Positions 43,624 through 52,753 of a stretch of DNA of 64,000 nucleotides are shown here, piece after piece. Source of the stretch: Candidatus Zixiibacteriota bacterium (GTDB taxonomy: Bacteria > Desulfobacterota > Binatia > UBA9968); NCBI GenBank assembly GCA_035574315.1, contig DATLYW010000026.1:62001-126000 (forward strand). The letters run 5' to 3'. The position numbers were made by a program, and so were the translations under genes. Numbering within the stretch: the stretch's first letter is position 1; each line of letters begins with the position of its first letter. The notes beneath the pieces are model-generated. The model searched no databases. It worked only from the letters and a program-made list of their open reading frames with translations, and had not been told where the DNA came from.

Positions 43624-44724
43624 CTACGCGCCGACGGCTTTCTTCGTCTCGCCCTTCTCGACCCGGGCTCGCAGCCTCGGGTAGAACCGCAGCGGGTTAT
43701 CCCAGAAGATCTTTCGTTTGAGATCTCCGCTGACGTCGGTTCGCTCGATCAGCGTCGGGATATCCCGGTTGAAGTCGCGCTGGTCGCGCTCGTGCGGATA
43801 ATCGGACGCCCAGAGCAACGCGTTCTCGTTCGCCACGCGGGCAGCCAGCGGAAGCGCGGACTCCTCGACCTCGACGGCGAAAAAGATGTTGCCTTTCCTG
43901 ACGTACTCGCTCGGCTTGAGCTTGCATCGAGGCGAGTAGATGCCCTTGCGCTCCTGCTCCTCGTCCATCCGGTCCATCATGTAAGGAACCCAGCCCACGC
44001 CGCATTCGATGCAGCCGAAGCGGAGATCCGGGAAAAGCTCGAACACGCCCTCGAACACCAGGCTCACGAACTGGCGCAGCTGCGCGAAAGGATGCTCGAG
44101 CGTGTGGGCGACGGTGAAGTTCGCGACGAGGTCGAGCCCGAGATCGGGGGCGCTGAGCCCGCCGTGGGTCGAGATCGGCACGTCGAGCCTTTGCGCCTCT
44201 TCCCACAGGGGGTAGAATTCCGGCCCGCTGTAGAGCCGGCCGGCGGGCGCCACCGCGGGCAGGACTCCGCCCACCATCCCCAGCTCGTTGACGCAGCGGC
44301 GAAGCTCCCGGACCGCCTCCGGGATGTCCTGAACCGGCAAAAGCGCCACGCCGACCAGCCTCGGGCTCACTTTCATGAACCTGTGGTAGAGCCAGTCGTT
44401 GTAGGCGCGGGCCATGCATACGGCCCAATCCCTGTCCTGAATGGCGGCGTGCGTGAGACCCTGCGTCGGATAGAGAACCGTAAGCTCGATGCCGTTCTTG
44501 TCGAGGAAGCTCAACCAGTGCTGCGCGTCGGGGCCGCTGCCGCCGCCGGCCCAGCCGCCGGGCTTGCGGAGCGAGCGTAGATAGCCGTCCATGGTGAGCC
44601 CGGGCCAGAACGAATAGCTCTGGTGCCATTCGAGATCGCGATAGGGGGGTCCGATGAACTCGCGCAGCTCCGAGTCGAGCTCCATCACGTGCCCGTCGGC
44701 GTCGATAATGCGGTACTCGGACAT
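43624..44724 (-). CDS. Amidohydrolase-2 family protein
   Basis: A 366-residue TIM-barrel metal enzyme: YRIIDADGHVMELDSELREF, PLWEEAQRLDVPISTHGG, FAQLRQFVSLVFEGVFELFP, LRFGCIECGVGWVPYMMDRM and LLWASDYPHERD. The ADGHV start replaces HxH with a single His, a common ACMSD-branch variant. The same subgroup as the 62540-63598 product. GGAGGAGGG precedes ATG 44724. It lies 71 bp after a solute receptor gene on the same strand. Confidence 0.87.
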   Translation of the reverse strand: MSEYRIIDADGHVMELDSELREFIGPPYRDLEWHQSYSFWPGLTMDGYLRSLRKPGGWAGGGSGPDAQHWLSFLDKNGIELTVLYPTQGLTHAAIQDRDWAVCMARAYNDWLYHRFMKVSPRLVGVALLPVQDIPEAVRELRRCVNELGMVGGVLPAVAPAGRLYSGPEFYPLWEEAQRLDVPISTHGGLSAPDLGLDLVANFTVAHTLEHPFAQLRQFVSLVFEGVFELFPDLRFGCIECGVGWVPYMMDRMDEEQERKGIYSPRCKLKPSEYVRKGNIFFAVEVEESALPLAARVANENALLWASDYPHERDQRDFNRDIPTLIERTDVSGDLKRKIFWDNPLRFYPRLRARVEKGETKKAVGA

Positions 44725-44795
44725 AAACCCTCCTCCCGGAACCTTTCAACGCGGCCCGGCGTCGCGCGGCGCGAAGGGCCGGCGGACCGGCGGCT

Positions 44796-45755
44796 TCAAG
44801 TATTTCTCGTATTTTCCGTGAACAGCTCTTCGACGGTCAACGGCCTTGCGAGCATTCCCTGCTGCTCGGCGAAAGTGATCATCGTCTGGACGTCGTGATA
44901 GTTCTCTTTGAATCCCTGGTAGAAGGGGTGCTTGCCGAAGAACTTCCGCTCCTCTTCGAGGTAGGATCGACCCCAGGCGAAGCTCAGGCGATGCGGCTGC
45001 TGCATGAACTCGTCGTAGGCGCGCCGTGACGCCATGAAAGCCTCGTAGAGGCTGGTCGCCACCCAGGGGTCGTTCTTCAGGATCTCGGTCTTGATGACGA
45101 TCGGGTGCATGATCGGGAAGATGCGGCTTTTCTGGTAATAGGCCCGCTCTTCCTTCTCGACCTCGGGAAACAGGCGCGCCACGGTTCCCTCGCCGCGGAG
45201 CCAGGCCTGAGGCAGGTCGGGCTCGGCCTCGGCATCCACCTTGCCCTGGAGCAAAAGGTCCTCGAGACGCCATCCGCCCTCGACCCGCTCGATCTTGATC
45301 GCCGGAGGCAGGCGCGACCCGACCGGCTCCTGATTGACGATCACCCAGGTCACGTCGGTTACCGGGAGCCCGTAGGTGTTGTGGAACATCCCCTTGGTGA
45401 CCAGCGCCAGCGTGTTCTCGTAGCTCCGCAGGCCGATCCGGGCGCCCTTCAAGTCGGAAGGGCGGGTGATGCCGGAGCCGGCGCGGACGAAACAGAACTT
45501 GTGGGTGAACATGCGACGGGGGAAAAAGGGTATCGCCTGAAACCAGGCCACGTCCTGACTCCTGGCGACCAGGTACGAGGACATCGAGAATTCGCAGGCG
45601 TCGTATTCGCCGTAGCGGTACATCCGCTGGTGGCGGAGGCCGCTCTCGACCGTGATCAGGTTGAGGTCGATGCCTTGCGGCTGAACCTTACCTTCGCGCA
45701 GCGGTTGCAGGTAATCGTACTGGTCGCACGCGACTGTGAGCTTGAGCTTCGCCAT
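44796..45755 (-). CDS. Periplasmic-binding-like protein (dihydroxyphthalate decarboxylase-like)
   Basis: A 319-residue protein without signal peptide. KLKLTVACDQYDYLQPLREG, EFSMSSYLVARSQ, FPRRMFTHKFCFVRAGSGI and DLKGARIGLRSYENTLALV are typical of proteins annotated as 4,5-dihydroxyphthalate decarboxylase or NMT1-like receptors. The fold is periplasmic-binding type II, and a cytoplasmic enzyme role is plausible. GGAGG precedes ATG 45755. It is probably co-transcribed with the amidohydrolase. Confidence 0.83.
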   Translation of the reverse strand: MAKLKLTVACDQYDYLQPLREGKVQPQGIDLNLITVESGLRHQRMYRYGEYDACEFSMSSYLVARSQDVAWFQAIPFFPRRMFTHKFCFVRAGSGITRPSDLKGARIGLRSYENTLALVTKGMFHNTYGLPVTDVTWVIVNQEPVGSRLPPAIKIERVEGGWRLEDLLLQGKVDAEAEPDLPQAWLRGEGTVARLFPEVEKEERAYYQKSRIFPIMHPIVIKTEILKNDPWVATSLYEAFMASRRAYDEFMQQPHRLSFAWGRSYLEEERKFFGKHPFYQGFKENYHDVQTMITFAEQQGMLARPLTVEELFTENTRNT

Positions 45756-45833
45756 CCGGTCCTCCCCGGCGCGGCCGCGCCGCCGAGGGGCATCATATGA
45801 CGCTCGGACGAGCGAAGTCCAGTCCCCGCGGCA

Positions 45834-46010
45834 TTTGTTCGAGCCGTACCAGCCGTTCGCCCGCCGCGCTCCGTTCCAGCCGGCGCCGCAAAGAGCGCCG
45901 CAGCTCGAAAGTTCCGGGGAGAACGACCGAAGACCGGCACGAGCGAGACACCGGGATATCGGGCCTGAGGCGGAGATCGTCAAGGGGACCGGAAACCGGA
46001 AAGTTTCCCT
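45834..46010. repeat. Intergenic repeat tract with both repeat families
   Basis: The 379-bp spacer before the SDR gene has no gene. It holds GTTCGAGCCGTACCAGCCGT at about 45838, GGAGAACGACCGAAGACCG at about 45918-45937 and GGACCGGAAACCGGAAAG at about 45990-46008. Confidence 0.55.
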
Positions 46011-46134
46011 GGGGTCCCCGGCGGGCCAGCGCGGTCGGTCTTCTGCCCACGGCCGATCTGTCGGAGCCCGCTCGGTTTGACTCCGGGCAGACGCGGTGCT
46101 AAGGCCGAGAACAACGATTTGCGCGGAGGGACGT

Positions 46135-46878
46135 ATGCGTTTCCGGGACAAGTCGGTGATCATCACCGGCGGCGGAGGAAAGATCGGAAAAGCCTACGCG
46201 ATCGCGTTCGCGAAGGAAGGCGCGAAGGTATGCCTGCCCGATATCGCTTCCGCCGACCATGTGGTCAAGGCGATCCAGGACATGGGCGGCACCGCGATCA
46301 GCATGAGATGCGACGTGAGCGACGAGCGCAGCGTCAGGGACATGGTCGACGAGACCGTGCGTCGCTTCGGCACGGTCGACGTTCTGGTGAACAACGCGGC
46401 CTATTTCATGACCGTCTGGAAGGGGCCGTTCTGGGAAATGTCCGTCGAGGAGTTCGACAAGGCGATGGCGGTCAATCTCCGCGGAGTATGGCTCTGCGCC
46501 AAGGCGGTCGTGCCGTACATGCAGAAGCAACGGCGCGGCAAGATCATCAATATCTCCTCGAGCGTCGCGCTCACCGGCAACCCCAACTACATCCATTACG
46601 TCACCTCGAAAGGCGGCGTGATCGCCATGACGCGAGCGATGGCGCGGGAGCTGGGCGAGTACAATATCTGCGTCAACGCGGTCTCGCCCGGGTTCACGGT
46701 AACCGAGGGGCGGAAGGTCGACCCGGAATACGAGCGCATCCGCAACGAGGCCCGCTGCTTCAAGCGGACCCAGGTGGAGGCGGACGTTGTGGGAACCGTG
46801 CTGTTTCTCGCTTCTTCCGACAGCGATTTCATGACCGGGCAGCTGCTCAACGTGGACGGCGGAGGATTTTTCCATTGA
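46135..46878 (+). CDS. Short-chain dehydrogenase/reductase
   Basis: A 247-residue classical SDR: the cofactor loop IITGGGGKIGKAYAI, NNAAYF, catalytic Ser in INISSSVAL, and Tyr-x3-Lys in HYVTSKGG. NAD(P)-dependent oxidoreductase of unknown alcohol or ketone. GGAGGG precedes ATG 46135. It converges with the second cyclodeaminase gene. Confidence 0.92.
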   Translation: MRFRDKSVIITGGGGKIGKAYAIAFAKEGAKVCLPDIASADHVVKAIQDMGGTAISMRCDVSDERSVRDMVDETVRRFGTVDVLVNNAAYFMTVWKGPFWEMSVEEFDKAMAVNLRGVWLCAKAVVPYMQKQRRGKIINISSSVALTGNPNYIHYVTSKGGVIAMTRAMARELGEYNICVNAVSPGFTVTEGRKVDPEYERIRNEARCFKRTQVEADVVGTVLFLASSDSDFMTGQLLNVDGGGFFH

Positions 46879-46929
46879 CCCCGCCGGACCGCGCGGTCCG
46901 GAAAGCGCCGGCGCGGCTCGGCGCCCGCT

Positions 46930-48027
46930 TCAATCGCGGATGTTCTGGGTGAACCACTCCAGCGGGAGCGGGTGGCCCAGCCCGCGGCTCCTGGCGAGGT
47001 TGTAAGCGGTGCCGCCCACGGCCGCGAACTGCAGCCCCTGCGTTCCCTGGTTGTTGAGAAAGGTGATCTGGCGGTCGTCCGCGCGACCGACCCAGCGGCC
47101 GGCCATGATGTCGGGCACGGTGCCGACGTTGGGGTTGTCGATCTGATGATACGGGGCGGCCGGGATGCGGCGCTTCTCGTCCTCGCTCCCCGCGATGTAC
47201 CCGAACATGCCGTCGCTTCCCGTCGTGACCTCCCGCACGGAGCGGTCGGCGAACAGCGTCGAGGTTCCGAGACGGGCGATCACGTCGGCGCGCGCGAGCA
47301 CGTCGGGCCCGGCCTCGTTGTTGCGCACGTTGTTGATGTGCATGCCGGGCTCCAGCCATTCGGCCTTGATGACGGGCACGAGCGAGTCGGTGGTGAGCGA
47401 CACGATGTCCGCGCCGCGCAGGGCCTTCTCCGGGGAGTCGACCGCAACCACCTCGATCCCCAGCCTCTCGCGCATCTCGCTCGCGTAGGCCTCGCGGTTT
47501 TTTCGCGTCGGGCTGAAGACGCGGATCGATTCGATCGGCCGCACCTCCTTGATCGCGAGCGCGTAGGTCCGCGCCATGCCACCCGAGCCGATCATCGCCA
47601 TCACCCGCGAGTCCTTGCGCGCGAGGTACTTGGTTCCGAGGCCCGCGCAGGCGCCGACCCGCATGTGCTGGAGGTAGCCGTCGTTCATCAGCGCCAGCGG
47701 CTCCGCGTTGCGGGTGCTGAACAGGAAAATCAGCCCGCAGTAGGTGCCGCGGCGGATGCAGTACTTGTCCTCCACGAGAAAACCGTCCTGCTCCTCCCAG
47801 GCGAGCATGTCGGACTTCATGCGGATGGCGAAGACGCCGAGCTTGCGGGAGGCTCCCTCCATGGTTCCCCAACGGTAGTAATGCGGCTCGTGGGGCACGT
47901 AGAAATCGATTCGCGGGCGATAGCCGGCGCGCTGCTCGTTGAGCTCCCGGTAAGCATCCTCCATCGCCTCGAGACAGAGCGGCATCGTGAGAACCTGCTG
48001 GATGTGCTCGTTGGTGAGAAAAATCAC
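46930..48027 (-). CDS. Ornithine cyclodeaminase/mu-crystallin family protein, second copy
   Basis: A 365-residue protein from GTG 48027 with GAGGAGGGACC upstream. PHYYRWGTMEGASRKLGVFA, MAMIGSGGMARTYALAIKEV (Rossmann loop), IRVFSPTRKNREAYA and DIVSLTTDSLVPVI identify the family. It is divergent from the 36627-37682 copy, so probably a different imine or amino acid. It is transcribed divergently from the CmcJ-type gene. Confidence 0.87.
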   Translation of the reverse strand: MIFLTNEHIQQVLTMPLCLEAMEDAYRELNEQRAGYRPRIDFYVPHEPHYYRWGTMEGASRKLGVFAIRMKSDMLAWEEQDGFLVEDKYCIRRGTYCGLIFLFSTRNAEPLALMNDGYLQHMRVGACAGLGTKYLARKDSRVMAMIGSGGMARTYALAIKEVRPIESIRVFSPTRKNREAYASEMRERLGIEVVAVDSPEKALRGADIVSLTTDSLVPVIKAEWLEPGMHINNVRNNEAGPDVLARADVIARLGTSTLFADRSVREVTTGSDGMFGYIAGSEDEKRRIPAAPYHQIDNPNVGTVPDIMAGRWVGRADDRQITFLNNQGTQGLQFAAVGGTAYNLARSRGLGHPLPLEWFTQNIRD

Positions 48028-48060
48028 GGTCCCTCCTCTCCTGCCGCGCCCCGCGCGCGA

Positions 48061-48090
48061 TTGACAAGCCGTTTTCGGCGCTGGTATAGC
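48061..48090 (+). promoter_or_regulatory. Sigma70-type promoter of the CmcJ/NvfI-type gene
   Basis: -35 TTGACA (48061-48066), an 18-bp spacer, and -10 TATAGC (48085-48090), 46 bp before ATG 48136. Confidence 0.6.
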
Positions 48091-48135
48091 CCTTCCAGCC
48101 GCCGATGTAAAGGCGTTCCGCGCAGGAGGTGCCCG

Positions 48136-48975
48136 ATGGCGTCCGCCGAACCGCAGGGTTCACCCGATCTCGTCCGGGCCACGCTGATGTATCTGATCGA
48201 CACGGGGCAGAAGCCGGTGAGCGCGTCGCGCGGGCGCGGCACGTCCACCGAGCACACCGGGCGCTACGAGGAGCGGCCGGTGGCGATCCGCAACGCGCGA
48301 CCCCTGCGGGGCCTCCTCTCGCTCGAGCGCGAAGGCTTCGTTCTCGTCGACCACGAGACGCGCGTCAAGGATTTTTACGACGAGGAAGAGGTGCGTTCGG
48401 TCTATTACCCGGAGATGGAGCGGCTGGTGAAAGAGCAGACCGGAGCGGCGCGCGTGGTGATCTTCGATCACACGCTGCGCGCGGAGGACGAGTCGACGCG
48501 AGCGGAGAGGCAGACCCAGCAGCCGGTCCGCCGGGTGCACAACGACTACACGAATTGGTCGGGACCGCAGCGGGTGCGCGACATCCTGCCGCCGCGCGAG
48601 GCCGAGGAGCTGCTGCGCCATCGCTTCGCGGTCATCCAGGTCTGGCGCCCGATTCGAAATGCGGTTTGGACCTCGCCCCTGGCGGTCGCGGACGCGCGCA
48701 GCCTTTCGGTCCAGAACCTCGTTCCGACCGAGCGGCGCTATCCCGATCGCGTCGGCGAGATCTATCACATCACCTACAGCCCCGATCACGCCTGGTACTA
48801 CTTCCCGGGAATGGCGCGCAACGAGGCGATCGTCTTCAAGACCTACGATTCCGCTGTGGACGGGCGCGCCCGCTGGACGGCGCACGCGGCGTTCGACGAT
48901 CCGGCCTGTCCGCCCGGGGCGCCGCCGCGCGAGAGCATCGAGGTGCGGACGTTCGCTTTTTTCGCCCCGGCCTGA
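48136..48975 (+). CDS. CmcJ/NvfI-family oxidoreductase-like protein
   Basis: A 279-residue protein. ARVVIFDHTLRAEDE, RRVHNDYTNWSGPQRVRDIL, FAVIQVWRPIRNAVWTSPLA and EIYHITYSPDHAWYYFPGM match the CmcJ/NvfI/AsqO-type family (fungal and bacterial hydroxylase/methyltransferase-like proteins with an iron-dioxygenase-like His-Asp motif). AGGAGG precedes ATG 48136. The substrate is unknown. The open frame continues upstream over the cyclodeaminase gene, but that part is a shadow. Confidence 0.85.
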   Translation: MASAEPQGSPDLVRATLMYLIDTGQKPVSASRGRGTSTEHTGRYEERPVAIRNARPLRGLLSLEREGFVLVDHETRVKDFYDEEEVRSVYYPEMERLVKEQTGAARVVIFDHTLRAEDESTRAERQTQQPVRRVHNDYTNWSGPQRVRDILPPREAEELLRHRFAVIQVWRPIRNAVWTSPLAVADARSLSVQNLVPTERRYPDRVGEIYHITYSPDHAWYYFPGMARNEAIVFKTYDSAVDGRARWTAHAAFDDPACPPGAPPRESIEVRTFAFFAPA

Positions 48976-48996
48976 AGAGGCCGGAGGTCGAAGCGC

Positions 48997-51465
48997 TCAA
49001 CGGCCGAAGAGACGATCCAGCCCTTTGCGAATGAGGTCGTCCGGCGACTCCCGTCGCCTTCGCTCCGGCTCGAGCGGGACGGGAGCCGGCTGGTCTCTCG
49101 CGGCGTCGGGTTCCTTCCTGCCGAAGAAGCGGCGCTGGATCTCCTCGGCGCCTTTTTGCAAGAAGCCGCGCTGGACCATGCGGGCCAGGTAATCGCCGTC
49201 GGGCCGGGGTCTTACGTTTGGAAGCGTTCCGGCGAGCGCGAACGGGACCTCCATCTGCCCCTGGCCGTTGAACAGGTATCGCACCTCGCGCGCGGAGCTT
49301 GCGATGTCCGCGGACAGGCGGGGCGAGAACTGCAGGACCGAGCGGAAGTCGACACGGCGGTCGAAATCGGCCCAGCCGTTTCCCTGCACGGAAAAGTCGG
49401 CCGCGGCGATCCGCAGGCTCTTGACGTTGATGCGGGCGCCGCCCAGATCGAGGAGCGCCTTGAGCTCGCGAAATTCGGTGTCCTTGGCTGCAAAGGTTTC
49501 GGGGTACTTGCTCCGAATCCTGGGGTTGATCAGGTTCGTCAGCCCGGGAATGCCCGTGATTCCGGAGAGGACGCCCTCGGCGAGGTTGAAGTTCAACAAT
49601 GCTCCCTGAACGACCTCCGCCTCTCCCTGGCCGCGCAGCCGGGCCTTGATCTGCTCCCAGTTCTGCCCGCCGCCGTTGACCTTGACGTCCGCGTTGAGCT
49701 TGCCGCGCAGGTCGCGCTGCGCCCTGGCATCGATGGCGGCGTAGAGTCGCTGGATGTCGATGCCGCGCGCTCGCGTCGCCAACGAAAAGTGCGGCGTCGG
49801 CGCGTCGAACGCGTACTCCCCCTCGAGCTGGAGCGAGCCGTCGAGCGCGTTCATGCGTAAATTGCGGATCGTGGCAACCTTGTTGGCGAGCGAAAGATCG
49901 GCCTCCAGCCCCTTGTAAGGGATCCGGTAAAGCGTGCCATCGGTCGAAGCCAGCTTGGCCTGCAGCACGACGTTGCCGTTGTGGGCGCGGAGCTGCCCTT
50001 CGCTGGTCAGGTTTTTGATCGCGTCCACCCTGCGGGCCTCCGAGATCTCCGCCTGGTACTCGGCCGGAATCAGCTCCGGCGTCGAGATCCGGTACGTCAA
50101 GGTGAGCGGCGAAAAGCGCTCGACGGCTGCGGCCAGGCGGATCCGCGAGCTGCCCAGCGTGAAGGTCGTCTCCTGGACATCGGCTCTTTGCCCGGTGAAG
50201 TTGATCCTGGTATTGAGGTCTTTCACGGGCTTGGAGAACTGGGGCGGGCGGGCGCTCGCGCCGCTCAGGCTCAAGGTCCCCTGAATCTGCGGGGAAGCGC
50301 CGCCGCCGGTCCTGCCGCGAACCGTCGCGTGCAGCTCGAATCTGCCCGACAGCTGATAGCTCGCCAGGGCGGGCACCAGCTTGTCCCACCCCTCGAGCGA
50401 GGCCGGCCTGGAATCGAAGGAGAGGTCGAGCGCGGGGGCGTCGCCCAAACGGATATCGCCCCTCGCGGCGAGCGCGAGGGTGTGCAGCTGAAGGTCGCCG
50501 CGGCGGACGGAAATTCCGCTCCTCCCGTAGCGCGCATCCGTGGAAACGGCGAGCGGCACACCGGCCGGCTTGTGAAACGTCTTGCCGTAGGCGATCACCC
50601 CATCCCGTCCCTCGATCTCTCCCGCGACCGCGAGATCGAGGAGCGTGCCTTTGAATTTCAGCTCCTTCACCCGAAAAACTCCGGAAAGATCGAGATCTCT
50701 GGGGAGCCAGCTCCTGATTCCGGGAAGGGCCGCCTTGAGCCGGGTCATATCGAGCGGGTCGGCGGTGAGCTGCCCGTCGAGAGGAAGGCGGACGACATCG
50801 ACCCCGTCGCGCCCCAGCGGGCCGAGGCGCGCCTTCAGCTTCAGGTTTTGCTTCGGGGCGAACAAGGCCGCCGCGAGCTCCACGGTGAACGGGCGGTCGA
50901 AATCGAGGTCGGCCACGCGGAGATCGATGTCACGGAGCTCGACGTTCGCCCCTTCCTTGCGGTCGCGGTAGCGCACGTGACCGGCCGAGATGTCGACAAC
51001 GGAGATCAGCAAAGCGCGGGACGCGCGGTCCCGCTCGCGGCCGGGCGGCTCCTTCTCTTTTTTCTCCTTTTCCTTTTTTCCGATGGTCGAAAAATTGAAC
51101 TCCCCGCGCTCGCTGCGGACGATGTGGATCACCGGATCGTGAAGGATGATCTTCTTGACCTCGAGCTGCTTGCGCAGGAGCGGCCACAGCTTGACGTTGA
51201 CCTGGAGGTCTGCGGCGCGCACGAACTCGCCCGAGGAGAAGGCGGGGTCGTCCGCCATGGCGAACCGCATCAGGCGGACGCCTAGGCCTCCCCACAGCGC
51301 GAGCTGCACATCGCCCACCTGGAGCCTGCGCCCGAGCGCCTCCTCGGCGCGGGTCAGGAGATAGTCCTTGTTCCGGCGGATGAGCGAGTTGGCGTTGAGG
51401 ATCGCCACCACGGCTGCGACCCCCAGGACGAAAAGGACCGTTCCGGCGATGATCCATTTCCGCAT
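48997..51465 (-). CDS. AsmA-family envelope protein
   Basis: An 822-residue protein with one N-terminal membrane anchor (IIAGTVLFVLGVAAVVAIL). The AsmA N-terminal domain follows (AEEALGRRLQVGDVQLALWG), then a Lys/Glu-rich loop near residue 135 and long beta-rich repeats; the C-terminal AsmA_2-type region has GNGWADFDRRVDF and FALAGTLPNVRP. AsmA-like proteins form bridge-like grooves that move phospholipids between membranes. A -10 box (TAAAAT) stands six bases before ATG 51465. Confidence 0.9.
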   Translation of the reverse strand: MRKWIIAGTVLFVLGVAAVVAILNANSLIRRNKDYLLTRAEEALGRRLQVGDVQLALWGGLGVRLMRFAMADDPAFSSGEFVRAADLQVNVKLWPLLRKQLEVKKIILHDPVIHIVRSERGEFNFSTIGKKEKEKKEKEPPGRERDRASRALLISVVDISAGHVRYRDRKEGANVELRDIDLRVADLDFDRPFTVELAAALFAPKQNLKLKARLGPLGRDGVDVVRLPLDGQLTADPLDMTRLKAALPGIRSWLPRDLDLSGVFRVKELKFKGTLLDLAVAGEIEGRDGVIAYGKTFHKPAGVPLAVSTDARYGRSGISVRRGDLQLHTLALAARGDIRLGDAPALDLSFDSRPASLEGWDKLVPALASYQLSGRFELHATVRGRTGGGASPQIQGTLSLSGASARPPQFSKPVKDLNTRINFTGQRADVQETTFTLGSSRIRLAAAVERFSPLTLTYRISTPELIPAEYQAEISEARRVDAIKNLTSEGQLRAHNGNVVLQAKLASTDGTLYRIPYKGLEADLSLANKVATIRNLRMNALDGSLQLEGEYAFDAPTPHFSLATRARGIDIQRLYAAIDARAQRDLRGKLNADVKVNGGGQNWEQIKARLRGQGEAEVVQGALLNFNLAEGVLSGITGIPGLTNLINPRIRSKYPETFAAKDTEFRELKALLDLGGARINVKSLRIAAADFSVQGNGWADFDRRVDFRSVLQFSPRLSADIASSAREVRYLFNGQGQMEVPFALAGTLPNVRPRPDGDYLARMVQRGFLQKGAEEIQRRFFGRKEPDAARDQPAPVPLEPERRRRESPDDLIRKGLDRLFGR

Positions 51466-51471
51466 GGGCGC

Positions 51472-51477
51472 ATTTTA
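51472..51477 (-). promoter_or_regulatory. -10 box six bases before the asmA-like start
   Basis: On the minus strand TAAAAT, GCGCCC, ATG. The best of three such arrangements in the window. No Shine-Dalgarno is present. Confidence 0.5.
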
Positions 51478-51598
51478 ACAGAATTCGGCGCCGCGTGCAG
51501 GCACATTCAACCGGGCGGGCCCGGGCGGCGCCTCCCCGCCGCCGTGCGGGACGCACGTTGCCAAAGGAGCGCCGCGCCGATACACTTCACAACCGGAC

Positions 51599-52741
51599 AT
51601 GAGCTTCTGGCGTGCCATTGAGAAGCCGATCGTCGGGCTCTCGCCGATGGACGGCATCACCGATGCGTCGTTTCGGCGCGTCACGGCCGCGCTGGGCGGG
51701 CCCGACGTGATCTTCACCGAGTTCGTCAGCGTCGAGACCGCCTCTTTTGCGCCCCACGCCATGCTGAGGGACCTCGACTACTCGGAGATCGAGCGGCCGA
51801 TTGTCGCTCAGATCTACGGACGCTCGCCCGAAATGTTCTACAAGGTCGCGCACATCGTTTGCGAGCTGGGGTTCGACGGGTTGGACATCAACATGGGTTG
51901 TCCGGCGAAGAACGTGGCCCAGCGGGGGAGCGGCGCCGCGCTGATCGAGAAACCCGATCTGGCGCGCTCGATCGTGCGCGCGGCGATCGAGGGCGTGCGC
52001 CACTGGAGCGAGGGCCAGACGCTCGAGGCGATCGGGATCGATTCCGATCTGGTGGCGGCGATCGATCGCGCCGCTCGCATGCGCGGCGGCGCAGCGGCAG
52101 CGTCTCGCAGGCGTGCGATTCCCGTTTCGGTCAAGACGCGCATCGGCTACGATCGAGTGGTGGTCGAGGATTGGGTGCGCCATCTGCTGGAGGAGCGGCC
52201 GGCGGTGATCTCGCTGCACGGGCGAACGCTGAAGCAGGGCTATTCGGGAGAAGCCGATTGGGGCGCGATTGCGCGCGCGGTCGCGGCGGCACGGGGCTCC
52301 GGAACGCTGATCCTGGGAAACGGGGACGTGAAGGATCTCAACGACGCGGCCCGGCGGATTCGCGAGACCGGGGTGGACGGCGTCCTCCTGGGACGCGCCG
52401 CTCAGGGAAACCCATGGATCTTCCGGGCCAAACGGGAGCTCAAGCGGGCGATGCGGGAAGGAGAGCGCACGCCGGTGGTCCCGGCGGAGCCCACGCTCGA
52501 GGAGCGTTTCAGGGCGATGCTCGACCACAGCCGCGATTTCGAGCGGCGGCGGGGCGTGACCGCGTTCGCGGCGATGCGCAAGCACCTCGCGTGGTATTGC
52601 CGCAGCTGCCCCGGGGCCGCCCGGCTCCGTGCCCGGCTCGTACAGGTCGCCAGCGCCGCCGAGGTCGCCGCCTGCCTCGACGATTACCTTGCCGGATTGG
52701 ACCGCGCCGCGGGCGAGACTCTCGCGGTCGCCCGCGGCTGA
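51599..52741 (+). CDS. tRNA dihydrouridine synthase
   Basis: A 380-residue FMN enzyme reducing uridine in tRNA. LSPMDGITDASFR, DINMGCPAKNVAQRGSGAAL with catalytic Cys101, VSVKTRIGYD, HGRTLKQGYSGEADW and NGDVKD are Dus signatures. Relative to DusB, residues about 128-170 (HWSEGQTLEAIGIDSDLVAA onward) form an insertion. Downstream maf is 12 bp away, probably the same transcript. Confidence 0.93.
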   Translation: MSFWRAIEKPIVGLSPMDGITDASFRRVTAALGGPDVIFTEFVSVETASFAPHAMLRDLDYSEIERPIVAQIYGRSPEMFYKVAHIVCELGFDGLDINMGCPAKNVAQRGSGAALIEKPDLARSIVRAAIEGVRHWSEGQTLEAIGIDSDLVAAIDRAARMRGGAAAASRRRAIPVSVKTRIGYDRVVVEDWVRHLLEERPAVISLHGRTLKQGYSGEADWGAIARAVAAARGSGTLILGNGDVKDLNDAARRIRETGVDGVLLGRAAQGNPWIFRAKRELKRAMREGERTPVVPAEPTLEERFRAMLDHSRDFERRRGVTAFAAMRKHLAWYCRSCPGAARLRARLVQVASAAEVAACLDDYLAGLDRAAGETLAVARG

Positions 52742-52753
52742 GCGCGTCCCCCG

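Noticed and set aside
46972..48975. 667-codon plus-strand frame
   Set aside because: The first 388 codons are antisense to the cyclodeaminase gene; the real gene starts at ATG 48136 with AGGAGG.
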